In this document: positions 8,998 through 16,796 of the stretch, piece by piece
Numbering within the stretch: position 1 is the stretch's first letter
Layout of the letters: each line of letters opens with the position of its first letter
DNA from: Rhodospirillaceae bacterium
Lineage (GTDB): Bacteria; Pseudomonadota; Alphaproteobacteria; Reyranellales; Reyranellaceae
Direction of reading: 5' to 3'
Length of the DNA stretch: 39,275 nucleotides
NCBI GenBank assembly: GCA_009772935.1
Contig: WOUR01000047.1
Coordinates: 1 to 39,275, forward strand
Notes under the pieces: model-generated
What the model saw: only the letters and a program-made list of their open reading frames with translations
What the model was told of the DNA's origin: nothing
Database searches by the model: none
Position numbers and translations under genes: made by a program

Positions 8998-10106
8998 CGG
9001 TCGAGTTCCTTGACGATGGCGTCGCCCATTTCCTGGGTGCCGACCTTCTTCACGCCGTCGGTGTTGCCGACCAGCAGATCGCCGGTGCGGTAGCCCGCCT
9101 TCAGCACGTTCTCGACCGCGAGCTCGACCATGTCGGCGTCCTTGCCGAGGTCGAACGAGTAGCGAAGCATCATCGCGTAGCTGAGCGTCTGGGCGATCGG
9201 ATTGGCGAGGCCCTTGCCCGCGATGTCCGGCGCGCTGCCGTGGATCGGCTCGTACAGCGCCTTGCGGCGGCCGGTCGCGTCGGGCGCGCCGAGCGAGGCC
9301 GACGGCAGCAGGCCGAGCGAACCCGTCAGCATCGAGGCTTCGTCCGACAGGATGTCGCCGAACAGGTTGTCGGTGACGATGACGTCGAATTCCTTCGGCG
9401 CGCGCAGCAGCTGCATGGCGAGCGCGTCGGCATACATGTGGCTCAGTTGGACGTCGGAATACTTCTCCTTGTGCAGCGCGGTCGCTTCCTCGCGCCACAG
9501 GACGCCGGTGTGCATGACGTTGGCCTTCTCCGAGGAGAGGACCTTGTTCTTGCGCTTGCGCGCCAGCTCGAAGGCCACGGCGCAGACTCGGCGGATCTCG
9601 GGAGCGGTGTAGCGCTGCGTGTCGAAGGCCTCGACCTCACCGGCGGCGTTGACGTGGCGGCCGCGCGGCTCACCGAAATACACGCCGCTGGTCAGCTCGC
9701 GGATGATCATGATGTCGAGACCCTTGACGATCTCGGGCTTGAGCGACGAGGCGTCGACCAGCGCATCGAACACCTTGGCCGGGCGCAGGTTGGCGAAGAG
9801 GTCCATCTCCTTGCGCAGGCGCAGCAGGCCGCGCTCGGGCTTCTTGCTGAAGTCGGCGGTGTCCCACTTCGGGCCGCCGACCGAGCCGAACAGCACGGCA
9901 TCGGCCTCGAGGGCGTTCTTCATGGCCTCGTCGCTCAGCGGCACGCCGTGCTTGTCGAGGGCGGCGCCGCCCACGAGGTCTTCCTTGATGTCGAAGCCGA
10001 TCGCGCGCTTCTTGCCCATCCAGGCAATGATCTTGCGGACTTCGTTCATCACCTCGGGGCCGATACCGTCGCCGGGCAGCACGAGCAGATTGCGATTGGA
10101 CGCCAT
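8988..10106 (-). CDS. leuB: 3-isopropylmalate dehydrogenase
   Basis: This NAD-dependent enzyme oxidises and decarboxylates 3-isopropylmalate, the third step of leucine synthesis. At 372 residues it is full length. Motifs are LLVLPGDGIGPEV at the N terminus, VGGPKWD, the substrate-binding RELTSGVYFGEPRG with its arginine, VLSSEKANVM, and the metal-binding FDVIVTDNLFGDILSDEASM with catalytic aspartates. The NAD-binding loop is EPIHGSAPDIAGKGLANP. It is the last of the leucine genes on this strand, separated from leuD by 167 bp that contain a long palindromic repeat. Confidence 0.97.
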   Translation of the reverse strand: MASNRNLLVLPGDGIGPEVMNEVRKIIAWMGKKRAIGFDIKEDLVGGAALDKHGVPLSDEAMKNALEADAVLFGSVGGPKWDTADFSKKPERGLLRLRKEMDLFANLRPAKVFDALVDASSLKPEIVKGLDIMIIRELTSGVYFGEPRGRHVNAAGEVEAFDTQRYTAPEIRRVCAVAFELARKRKNKVLSSEKANVMHTGVLWREEATALHKEKYSDVQLSHMYADALAMQLLRAPKEFDVIVTDNLFGDILSDEASMLTGSLGLLPSASLGAPDATGRRKALYEPIHGSAPDIAGKGLANPIAQTLSYAMMLRYSFDLGKDADMVELAVENVLKAGYRTGDLLVGNTDGVKKVGTQEMGDAIVKELDRLS

Positions 10107-10155
10107 GATGGTCAGGTCTTCCGTTGATTGTATGGCTTGCAGTTCAGAAACCCGG

Positions 10156-10248
10156 TGTCATCCCGAGCGCAGCGAGGGACCCTTACTTGGATCGTGGAAA
10201 GATCCCTCGCTTCAGCGCGGGGGTTACCCCGCGCGACTCGGGATGACA
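10156..10248. repeat. Palindromic intergenic repeat, family B
   Basis: The outer arms TGTCATCCCGAG (10156-10167) and CTCGGGATGACA (10237-10248) pair perfectly over 12 bases. A second pair lies inside: AGCGAGGGA near 10171-10179 and TCCCTCGCT near 10203-10211. A small hairpin GCGGGG-GTTA-CCCCGC follows. The element can fold into a branched structure between leuD and leuB. The pattern GTCATCCCGAG...CTCGGGATGAC is common in intergenic repeats of alphaproteobacteria. Confidence 0.8.
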
Positions 10249-10273
10249 CTGTGCGGGCGTTACCGTGCGGTGC

Positions 10274-10888
10274 TCAGGCGGCGCTGTGCAGCCAAGGCTG
10301 CGACTCGCTCTGGCGACGCTCGAAGTCGTCGATGTCCGACTTCTTCTCCATGGTGAGGCCGATATCGTCGAGCCCTTCCATCAGGCACTTCTTGCGGAAG
10401 GGATCGATGTCGAAATGGACGGTGCCGCCGTCGGGACCCTTGATCTCCTGCTTCTCGAGATCGACCTCGATGATGGCGTTGGAGCCGCGGCTCGCATCGT
10501 CCATCAGCTTGTCGACGATCTCCTTCGGCACCTTGATCGGCAGGATGCCGTTCTTGAAGCAGTTGTTGTAGAAGATGTCCGCGAAATCCTCGGAGATGAT
10601 GCAGCGGATGCCGAAGTCGAGCAGCGCCCAGGGCGCATGCTCGCGGCTCGAGCCGCAGCCGAAGTTGGGACCCGCCACGATGATCTTGGCGTTCTGGTAG
10701 GCCGGCTGGTCGAGGACGAAGTCCTTCTTCTGGCCGTCCGCCGTCCAGCGCATCTCGTAGAACAGGCCCTCCTTCAGGCCCGTGCGCTTGATGGTCTTCA
10801 GGAACTGCTTCGGAATGATCATGTCGGTATCGACGTTGACCATGGGCAGCGGCGCAGCGACGCCGCTCAGCGTCGTGAATTTTTCCAT
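10274..10888 (-). CDS. leuD: 3-isopropylmalate dehydratase small subunit
   Basis: It forms with LeuC the isomerase that converts 2- to 3-isopropylmalate. The 204-residue protein has the swivel-domain landmarks PLPMVNVDTDMIIPKQFLK (15-33), GPNFGCGSSREHAPWAL (about 73-89) and CIISEDFADIFYNNCFKNGILP. It is full length. GGGAGG stands six bases before ATG 10888. A 9-bp inverted repeat directly upstream includes part of this ribosome-binding site. It lies 61 bp after the RDD gene. Confidence 0.97.
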   Translation of the reverse strand: MEKFTTLSGVAAPLPMVNVDTDMIIPKQFLKTIKRTGLKEGLFYEMRWTADGQKKDFVLDQPAYQNAKIIVAGPNFGCGSSREHAPWALLDFGIRCIISEDFADIFYNNCFKNGILPIKVPKEIVDKLMDDASRGSNAIIEVDLEKQEIKGPDGGTVHFDIDPFRKKCLMEGLDDIGLTMEKKSDIDDFERRQSESQPWLHSAA

Positions 10889-10895
10889 GAGACCT

Positions 10896-10928
10896 CCCGG
10901 AAAGGCGGGAATTAACGGGCTTTCCGGG
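10896..10928 (-). promoter_or_regulatory. Hairpin overlapping the leuD ribosome-binding site
   Basis: Read on the minus strand, CCCGGAAAG and CTTTCCGGG form a perfect 9-bp stem with a 15-base loop. The last three stem bases GGG begin the leuD Shine-Dalgarno GGGAGG. Folding could mask the ribosome-binding site. It could alternatively be an imperfect terminator after the RDD gene. Confidence 0.45.
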
Positions 10929-10949
10929 CCGCGGTCAAGCCGCCCGATT

Positions 10950-11444
10950 CTACCGGGTCTTGATGACCAGGGTGCTGGCGATCATGTCGTGCAGGCCGCG
11001 CTTGCGGTCGGTGAAGGCGATCATGATGTAGCCGATGCAGAAGATCATGGCCGAGAGGATCTTGGCGAAGTACCGCCCCGTGGCATTCATGAAGCTCAGG
11101 CGCTTGCCGTCGTTGGTCACGACCCGCAGCCCCATCGCCATCTTGCCGACCGTGGCGCCCCGCTCGGAGCTCTCCATCAGGGCGAAGTAAAGCCACGCGA
11201 CGGCCAGGGAGAGAAGGTTCACCGTCGGATCGATCCGGCTCAAGTCGTCCATGTCCATGTACCGGACGCCGAAGATCGACGTCACCACGCCGAACACGAG
11301 ACTGATCAGGATGGCGTCGATGATGTAGGCCACCACGCGGATCCAGAAGCCGCCATAGCCGACCGGGGTGGTGCCCGGCGGCGTCGCATCCCAGACGGGC
11401 GGCGGAGGCGGGGCGGCGGGGCCTGAATTGGGGACGCTGGCCAT
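10950..11444 (-). CDS. RDD family membrane protein
   Basis: The 164-residue protein has a Pro-rich cytoplasmic N terminus (about 1-30; AAPPPPPVWD), then YGGFWIRVVAYIIDAILISL with the RDD Arg/Asp helix. Further membrane helices are at about 85-100 and 128-146. The conserved GATVGKMAMGLRVV and RKRGLHDMIASTLVI complete the domain. RDD proteins are small integral membrane proteins, some linked to ion transport; the role here is unknown. ATG 11444 has GGAGAG in front and is preferred over a start nine codons upstream. Its place between leuC and leuD is unusual. Confidence 0.9.
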   Translation of the reverse strand: MASVPNSGPAAPPPPPVWDATPPGTTPVGYGGFWIRVVAYIIDAILISLVFGVVTSIFGVRYMDMDDLSRIDPTVNLLSLAVAWLYFALMESSERGATVGKMAMGLRVVTNDGKRLSFMNATGRYFAKILSAMIFCIGYIMIAFTDRKRGLHDMIASTLVIKTR

Positions 11445-11515
11445 GTGTCTCTCCGACGATGGTTGGTGCAAGCGAACGCTACATTGGCCATGAGCGTTCC
11501 TGCCCGCAATTGGAA

Positions 11516-11543
11516 ACGGGCGGTGCCCTGCGGCACCGCCCGT
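11516..11543 (-). terminator. Rho-independent terminator after leuC
   Basis: ACGGGCGGTGCC and GGCACCGCCCGT form a perfect 12-bp GC-rich stem with a four-base loop, 25 bases after the leuC stop. On the minus strand the stem is followed by TTTCC. It probably ends the rplS-leuC transcript, so RDD and leuD would need their own promoter or readthrough. Confidence 0.75.
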
Positions 11544-11568
11544 CCTTCGTCCGTCACGGAGACGGCGA

Positions 11569-13014
11569 TTACTGGAAGTCGCGAACGTCGGCGAGGGTGC
11601 CGCGGATGGCGGCGGCTGCCGCCATGGCCGGGCTCACCAGATGGGTGCGCCCGCCACGACCCTGACGGCCCTCGAAGTTGCGGTTCGAGGTCGAGGCGCA
11701 GCGCTGGCCGGGCTCGATGCGATCGGCGTTCATCGCCAGGCACATCGAGCAGCCCTGCAGGCGCCATTCGAAGCCGGCCTCGAGGAAGATCTTGTCGAGA
11801 CCTTCCTTCTCGGCCTGGGCCTTCACCAGGCCGGAGCCTGGCACGACCATGGCCGACACGGTCGAGGCGACCTTCCGGCCGCGCGCGATCTCGGCGGCGG
11901 CGCGCAGGTCTTCGATGCGGCCGTTGGTGCACGAGCCGATGAACACGCGGTCGATCGGCACGTCGACGAGGCGCGTGCCCGGCGTCAGGCCCATGTAGGC
12001 GAGCGAGCGGGTCCAGGCCTCGCGGCGGTTCTCGTCCGGCGCATTGGCCGGGTCGGGAACGACGTCGGTGATCGGCAGCGCGTCCTGCGGGCTCGTTCCC
12101 CAGGTCACCATCGGCGGAATGTCCGCGGCGTTGAGGTCGAGCTGCACGTCGAAGTGCGCGCCCTTGTCCGACGGCAGGCGGCGCCACTGGCTGAGCGCCA
12201 GGTCCCACGCCCCGCCCTTCGGCGCGTAGGGACGACCCTGGAGATACTGGAAGGTCGTCTCGTCGGGCGCGATCAGGCCGGCGCGGGCGCCAGCCTCGAT
12301 CGACATGTTGCAGACCGTCATGCGGCCTTCCATCGTGAGCTCGCGGATGGCGCGGCCGGCATATTCGATCACGTAGCCGGTGCCGCCGGCGGTGCCGAGC
12401 TTGCCGATGATCGCCAGGATGACGTCCTTGGCCGTCACGCCGAGCGGCAGGCTGCCCTCGACCGACACGCGCGTGTTCTTGGCCGGCTTCTGGATCAGCG
12501 TCTGCGTGGCGAGCACGTGCTCGACCTCGGAGGTGCCGATGCCGAAGGCCAGCGCGCCGAACGCGCCGTGCGTCGAGGTGTGGCTGTCGCCGCACACGAT
12601 CGTCATGCCGGGCAGGGTCAGACCCTGCTCGGGGCCGATGACGTGCACGATGCCGCGGCGCGGATCGTTCAGGTCGAAGTACGGCACATGGAAGTCGGCG
12701 ACGTTCTTCTCCAGCGTCTCGACCTGGACGCGCGACTCCTCGTCCTCGATGCCCTGGCTGAAGTCCGTCGTCGGCGTGTTGTGGTCGGCGACCGCAATGG
12801 TGGCGTCGGGGCGGCGCACTGGCCGTCCCGCCATGCGCAGACCCTCGAAGGCCTGCGGGCTGGTCACCTCGTGGACGAGGTGACGGTCGATGTAGATGAC
12901 ACAGGTCCCGTCGTCCTGACGATGGACGACGTGGCTGTCCCAGATCTTCTCGAACAGGGTCCGCGGAGGCGGCGGCGGCGCCGGCGGGGTGGCCGACTTC
13001 TTGCGGAACGCCAT
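11569..13014 (-). CDS. leuC: 3-isopropylmalate dehydratase large subunit
   Basis: This is the iron-sulfur aconitase-like catalytic subunit of isopropylmalate isomerase. The [4Fe-4S] ligands are Cys in VFIGSCTNGRIEDL and the pair in GCSMCLAMN. Other landmarks are IYIDRHLVHEVTSPQAFEGL and VCGDSHTSTHGAFGALAFGIGTSE. At 481 residues it is longer than usual because of an N-terminal tail MAFRKKSATPPAPPPPPR before the normal beginning TLFEKIWDSHVV. No other ATG, GTG or TTG lies in that interval, so the tail is probably real. It follows the rplS stop by seven bases and is followed by a strong terminator. Confidence 0.97.
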   Translation of the reverse strand: MAFRKKSATPPAPPPPPRTLFEKIWDSHVVHRQDDGTCVIYIDRHLVHEVTSPQAFEGLRMAGRPVRRPDATIAVADHNTPTTDFSQGIEDEESRVQVETLEKNVADFHVPYFDLNDPRRGIVHVIGPEQGLTLPGMTIVCGDSHTSTHGAFGALAFGIGTSEVEHVLATQTLIQKPAKNTRVSVEGSLPLGVTAKDVILAIIGKLGTAGGTGYVIEYAGRAIRELTMEGRMTVCNMSIEAGARAGLIAPDETTFQYLQGRPYAPKGGAWDLALSQWRRLPSDKGAHFDVQLDLNAADIPPMVTWGTSPQDALPITDVVPDPANAPDENRREAWTRSLAYMGLTPGTRLVDVPIDRVFIGSCTNGRIEDLRAAAEIARGRKVASTVSAMVVPGSGLVKAQAEKEGLDKIFLEAGFEWRLQGCSMCLAMNADRIEPGQRCASTSNRNFEGRQGRGGRTHLVSPAMAAAAAIRGTLADVRDFQ

Positions 13015-13021
13015 GGTGCGC

Positions 13022-13507
13022 CTACTTCTTCCCGCCGCCCTTGGCGTTGCGGACGCTCTTCTCTTCCTTGGGCTTTTCCTTCTTGAGCTTCTCGCGGCGC
13101 GGACGCTTGAGAGCCTCCTCGGCCTGCACGGCGAGCAGCGCGCGCTGGGCCTCGGTGTCCTCGGCGATACGGCTCGCCTTGCCGCGCAGTTCGCGCAGGT
13201 AGTAGAGCTTGGCGCGGCGCACGACGCCCTTACGGACGACCTCGATTTCCCAGATGCTCGGGCTGTAGAGCGGGAACACGCGCTCCACGCCTTCGCCGAA
13301 GCTGATCTTGCGCACCGTGAACGAGGAGTTCACGCCGGCGTTCTTGCGGCCGATGCAGAGGCCTTCGTAGACCTGAAGGCGCTCGCGGTTACCTTCCTGC
13401 ACCTTGACGTGCACCTTGAGGGTGTCGCCCGATTCGAAATACGGAACGGGCCGCTCTTCCTGCACCTTGTCGATCGTCGTCTGGCCGATCGCGTCGAGAA
13501 TGTTCAT
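13022..13507 (-). CDS. rplS: 50S ribosomal protein L19
   Basis: This large-subunit protein lies at the 30S-50S interface. The 161-residue product has the L19 core at about 15-115 (PYFESGDTLKVHVKV, ERLQVYEGLCIGRKN, VERVFPLYSPSIWEIEVVRKG, KLYYLRELRGKASRI). A lysine-rich C-terminal extension of about 45 residues follows (RREKLKKEKPKEEKS), common in alphaproteobacteria. ATG 13507 was chosen because AAAGGA lies upstream and MNILDAIGQ is the usual beginning; upstream ATGs at 13516 and 13534 are possible. It is co-transcribed with trmD (16 bp gap) and leuC. Confidence 0.96.
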   Translation of the reverse strand: MNILDAIGQTTIDKVQEERPVPYFESGDTLKVHVKVQEGNRERLQVYEGLCIGRKNAGVNSSFTVRKISFGEGVERVFPLYSPSIWEIEVVRKGVVRRAKLYYLRELRGKASRIAEDTEAQRALLAVQAEEALKRPRREKLKKEKPKEEKSVRNAKGGGKK

Positions 13508-13523
13508 CGCATCCATCCTTTCG

Positions 13524-14243
13524 TCACTTCTCATCGTTTCCCGCCGCGGTCCGGCTGCGGGCCCAAAGATCGGGCCGCCGCCTCCGCGTGATCTCTTCCC
13601 GCTGCTTCATCCGCCACTCGGCGACCTTGCCGTGATGACCCGAGAGCAGAACCTCCGGCACGCGCCGTTCGATTCCGTCGGGTCCTGCCCAGGTCGCGGG
13701 CCGGGTGTAGTGCGGGTACTCCAACAATCCGTCCTCGAAACTCTCCTCGTGCGCCGAATCCGCCGCGCCCATCACCCCGGGCAGCAGCCGAACACAGCAA
13801 TCCATCATCGCCATGGCCGCGATCTCGCCGCCCGAAAGCACGAAATCGCCGACCGATATCTCCTCCAGCGCCTGGGCCTCGATGACCCTCTCGTCGACGC
13901 CCTCGAACCGCCCGCACACCAGCAACACGCCCGGCCCCGCCGCCAGCTCCCGCCCGCGCGCCTGACTGAACGGCGCGCCGCGCGGCGAGAGCAGGACCTT
14001 CGGCACTCCCGGTACGGCGACCGCCTCGATCGCCGCCGACAGCACGTCGGGCTTCATCACCATGCCGGCGCCGCCCCCGAAGGGAGCGTCGTCCACCGTG
14101 CGATGCCGGTCTCCGGCGAACCGCCGGATGTCGACGGCCTCCAGCGACCACACGCCTTCCTTGAGCGCCCGGCCGGCCAGACTCTCGCCCAGCGGGCCCG
14201 GAAACATCTCCGGGAACAGCGTCAGCGCGGTCGCGCGCCACAC
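13524..14243 (-). CDS. trmD: tRNA (guanine-N1)-methyltransferase
   Basis: TrmD methylates G37 of tRNAs with S-adenosylmethionine, preventing frameshifts. The 239-residue protein shows the SPOUT trefoil-knot motifs LTLFPEMFPG at the start, DDAPFGGGAGMVMKPDVL (about 50-67), LLVCGRFEGVDERVIE and EISVGDFVLSGGEIAAM. The end, VPEVLLSGHHGKVAEWRMKQ, is the tRNA-binding C-terminal part. GTG 14243 was chosen: it has GGAGG nine bases upstream, starts one base after the rimM stop, and avoids ten extra residues within rimM. Confidence 0.97.
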   Translation of the reverse strand: MWRATALTLFPEMFPGPLGESLAGRALKEGVWSLEAVDIRRFAGDRHRTVDDAPFGGGAGMVMKPDVLSAAIEAVAVPGVPKVLLSPRGAPFSQARGRELAAGPGVLLVCGRFEGVDERVIEAQALEEISVGDFVLSGGEIAAMAMMDCCVRLLPGVMGAADSAHEESFEDGLLEYPHYTRPATWAGPDGIERRVPEVLLSGHHGKVAEWRMKQREEITRRRRPDLWARSRTAAGNDEK

Positions 14244-14244
14244 G

Positions 14245-14784
14245 TTAGTCCTCCGCCTCCTTCGCCGGCCCACCCGTCAGCAAACCTGCCGGCGGATCGA
14301 CCGTAACCTTGCCGCCCTCGACGTCGATCTCGGGCACCGCTGCGTCGGTGAAGGGCAGCATCACCGAATGCCTCGATGCGCTGCCTCCCGACACTTCCAT
14401 CGTCCGGCCGGCGCCGAAATCGTGGAAGGCCATGACCTTCCCCCAATCCCGGCCCTCCCGGTCGAACGCGGCGAGCCCGATCAGGTCCGCCTCGTACCAT
14501 TCCCGCTCGCCCGTCTCCGGCAGGCGCTCGCGCTCCACATAGAGCCGCAAACCGCGTACTGCCTCGGCCGCCGTGCGATCGGCTACGCCTTCGATCCGGG
14601 CCAGGACCGCGCCCTTTACGGAGCTCAGCGCCTCGACCCGGTACTCCTTCGTTCCCTTCTCGTCCGACAGCGCGCCGTAGGAGGCGATCGCCATCGGGTC
14701 CTCGGTGAAGCTCCTGATGCGCACCAGGCCGCGGACCCCGTGGGGTGCCGCAACGACGCCCAGCAGGACGCGACCCTTGCTCAT
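14245..14784 (-). CDS. rimM: 16S rRNA processing/ribosome maturation factor RimM
   Basis: RimM binds S19 and helps 30S head assembly. The 179-residue product has the RimM N domain at about 1-90 (VLLGVVAAPHGVRGLVRIRSF, GLRLYVERERLPE). A PRC-barrel C domain runs at about 95-170 (EREWYEADLIGL, PFTDAAVPEIDVEGGKVTVDPPAGLL). ATG 14784 (MSKGRVLL) is preferred over GTG 14796; neither has a strong ribosome-binding site. It lies between rpsP and trmD, with trmD beginning one base after its stop. Confidence 0.95.
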   Translation of the reverse strand: MSKGRVLLGVVAAPHGVRGLVRIRSFTEDPMAIASYGALSDEKGTKEYRVEALSSVKGAVLARIEGVADRTAAEAVRGLRLYVERERLPETGEREWYEADLIGLAAFDREGRDWGKVMAFHDFGAGRTMEVSGGSASRHSVMLPFTDAAVPEIDVEGGKVTVDPPAGLLTGGPAKEAED

Positions 14785-14800
14785 CGAAGCAGCCACCCGA

Positions 14801-15175
14801 TCAGGTGGCCGCGGCTTCCTCGGCGGCCGGCGCGGCGGCCGCGGCGGCGGCAGCCTCGGCCTTCATGCGCTCCTGCGCCTTGGCGCGCGGCAGCGGCTTC
14901 TTGCTCTGCTCGCGGCGCTCGCGCGGCTTCATCAGCTCGGCCTGCGACAGGAACTTCGCGACGCGGTCGGACGGCTGCGCGCCGACCTTCAGCCAGTGCG
15001 CGATGCGCTCCTTGTCGAGCGTCAGGCGCTGGGCATGATCGCGCGGCAGAAGCGGATTGTAGGTGCCGAGCTTCTCGATGAAGCGGCCGTCGCGCGGGCT
15101 GCGCGAATCGGCCACGACGATGTGGAAGAACGGGCGCTTCTTGGCACCGTGCCGGGTCATGCGGATTGCGATCAT
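14801..15175 (-). CDS. rpsP: 30S ribosomal protein S16
   Basis: This small-subunit protein is needed for 30S assembly. The S16 core is at about 1-80 (IAIRMTRHGAKKRPFFHIVVADSR, PRDGRFIEKLGTYNPLL, ERIAHWLKVGAQPSDRVAKFL). A C-terminal tail of about 40 residues is rich in Ala and Lys (AEAAAAAAAAPAAEEAAAT), as in other alphaproteobacteria. The ATG at 15175 has GAGAG-type sequence upstream. It lies 71 bp after ffh. Confidence 0.97.
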   Translation of the reverse strand: MIAIRMTRHGAKKRPFFHIVVADSRSPRDGRFIEKLGTYNPLLPRDHAQRLTLDKERIAHWLKVGAQPSDRVAKFLSQAELMKPRERREQSKKPLPRAKAQERMKAEAAAAAAAAPAAEEAAAT

Positions 15176-15246
15176 TCTCTCAGGTCCTCTCTTCGATATC
15201 GGTTCGTGTGATCTGTCTGACTAAATCTGGCTGACTTCTTGAAACC

Positions 15247-16650
15247 TCAGCGCGGAAACCCCGGCGGGCCACCCATGCCGCCGAGGCTGCGCATGAATCC
15301 CTTCTCGCCGAGCTTGTTCACCCGCTTCATCATCTTGAGCATGTCGGCATGCTGCTTGAGCAGCTTGTTGACGTCCTGCACCTGCACGCCCGAGCCCTTG
15401 GCGATGCGCTTCTTGCGCGACGCGTGGATCAGGTCGGGGTTGCGGCGTTCCTTCGGCGTCATCGACAGGATGACGGCCTCCTGGCGCTTCAGCTGACCCT
15501 CGTCGATCTTGGCCTTGGACATCGCGGCCTTGGCCTGCATGGCGCCCGGCAGCATGCCCATCAGTCCCGACAGGCCGCCCATCTTGCGCAGCTGGCGCAG
15601 CTGGTTCAGCAGGTCGTCCATGTCGAACTGGCCCTTGCGGACCTTGGCCGCCAGCTTCTCGGCATCTTCCTTGTCGATCGTCTCCGCGGCGCGCTCGACC
15701 AGCGAGACGATGTCGCCCATGCCGAGGATGCGGGACGCGATGCGGTCGGGATGGAACGGCTCCAGCGCGTCGAACTTCTCGCCGACGCCGATCAGCTTGA
15801 CCGGACGGCCGGTGACGGCGCGCATCGATAGCGCCGCACCGCCACGCGCGTCGCCGTCGACGCGGGTCAGCACGATGCCGGTGACGGCCAGCCGGTCGTT
15901 GAACGCCTTGGCCACGTTCACGGCGTCCTGGCCGGTCATGGCGTCGGCGACGAGCAGCGTCTCCTTCGGCTTGGCGAGGTCGCTGATGTCGGCGACCTCC
16001 TTCATCAGCTCTTCGTCGATCGAGAGCCGGCCCGCCGTGTCGAGGATGAGGACGTCGAAGCCCTCGCGCTTGGCCGTCTCGAGGGCGCGCCGGGTGATGG
16101 CGAGCGGCATCTCGAGCGGGACGATCGGCAGGGTCGGAACCCCGGTCTGCTCGCCCAGCACCTTGAGCTGGTGCTGCGCGGCCGGGCGGCGCGTGTCGAG
16201 CGAGGCCATCATGACCTTGCGACGCGTCGAGAAGCTGCCGCCGAACATCTCGGCGGCCATGCCCTGCGGGCCCTGGCTCAGGCGATAGGCGATCTTGGCC
16301 GAGGAGGTGGTCTTGCCCGAGCCCTGCAGGCCGACCATCAGGATGACGACCGGCGGGATGGCGCCCAGGTCGAGATCGGCGACGGTGCCGCCCAGCATCT
16401 CGACCAGGTGGTCGTTGACGATCTTGATGACCATCTGGCCCGGCGTGACCGAGCGGATGACGTCGGCGCCGATCGCCTTCGGCCGGACCTCGTCGATGAA
16501 CTGGCGGACGACGGGCAGCGCGACGTCGGCCTCGAGCAAGGCGGTTCGGACCTCACGCAGGGCCGCGTCGACATCGGCCTCGGAAAGCGCGCCGCGCCCC
16601 CTCAGCTTGTCGAATACGTCGCCCAGACGCTTGCTAAGACCCTCGAACAT
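15247..16650 (-). CDS. ffh: Signal recognition particle GTPase Ffh
   Basis: This protein component of the signal recognition particle targets nascent inner-membrane proteins. The N domain (1-90) begins MFEGLSKRLGDVFDKL. The G domain has GLQGSGKTTSSAKIA (about 107-121), DTAGRLSIDEELM and TRVDGDARGGAAL. The Met-rich M domain (about 320-450) includes GGLSGLMGMLPGAMQAKAAM and a conserved RRNPDLIHASRKKRIAKGSG that binds the RNA. At 467 residues it is full length, ending in a short Gly/Met tail. Its receptor FtsY is encoded five kilobases away at 21492. No SRP RNA was recognised nearby. Confidence 0.98.
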   Translation of the reverse strand: MFEGLSKRLGDVFDKLRGRGALSEADVDAALREVRTALLEADVALPVVRQFIDEVRPKAIGADVIRSVTPGQMVIKIVNDHLVEMLGGTVADLDLGAIPPVVILMVGLQGSGKTTSSAKIAYRLSQGPQGMAAEMFGGSFSTRRKVMMASLDTRRPAAQHQLKVLGEQTGVPTLPIVPLEMPLAITRRALETAKREGFDVLILDTAGRLSIDEELMKEVADISDLAKPKETLLVADAMTGQDAVNVAKAFNDRLAVTGIVLTRVDGDARGGAALSMRAVTGRPVKLIGVGEKFDALEPFHPDRIASRILGMGDIVSLVERAAETIDKEDAEKLAAKVRKGQFDMDDLLNQLRQLRKMGGLSGLMGMLPGAMQAKAAMSKAKIDEGQLKRQEAVILSMTPKERRNPDLIHASRKKRIAKGSGVQVQDVNKLLKQHADMLKMMKRVNKLGEKGFMRSLGGMGGPPGFPR

Positions 16651-16796
16651 CGTGCTCCCGTTTGCTCAAAGACGTATCGCGCCGATGCGCGAACCTTCGC
16701 GGATCAGCGGAGCTCCCCGAAGGGGGAACCTGGTAAATCGGCACGACCGATTGAGCCGGCGGGGTATAAAGCCTGCCGCGTCAGGAGTCAAAACGC

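Noticed and set aside
10107..10273. Leucine leader peptide or attenuator before leuB
   Set aside because: There is no leucine-rich short frame; the gap is taken up by the family B palindrome.
16651..16796. Possible SRP RNA between ffh and the CPBP gene
   Set aside because: The gap has an AATCGG-CCGATT inverted repeat (16736-16752) and a small TCCCC-GGGGA hairpin but no SRP RNA domain core could be recognised.
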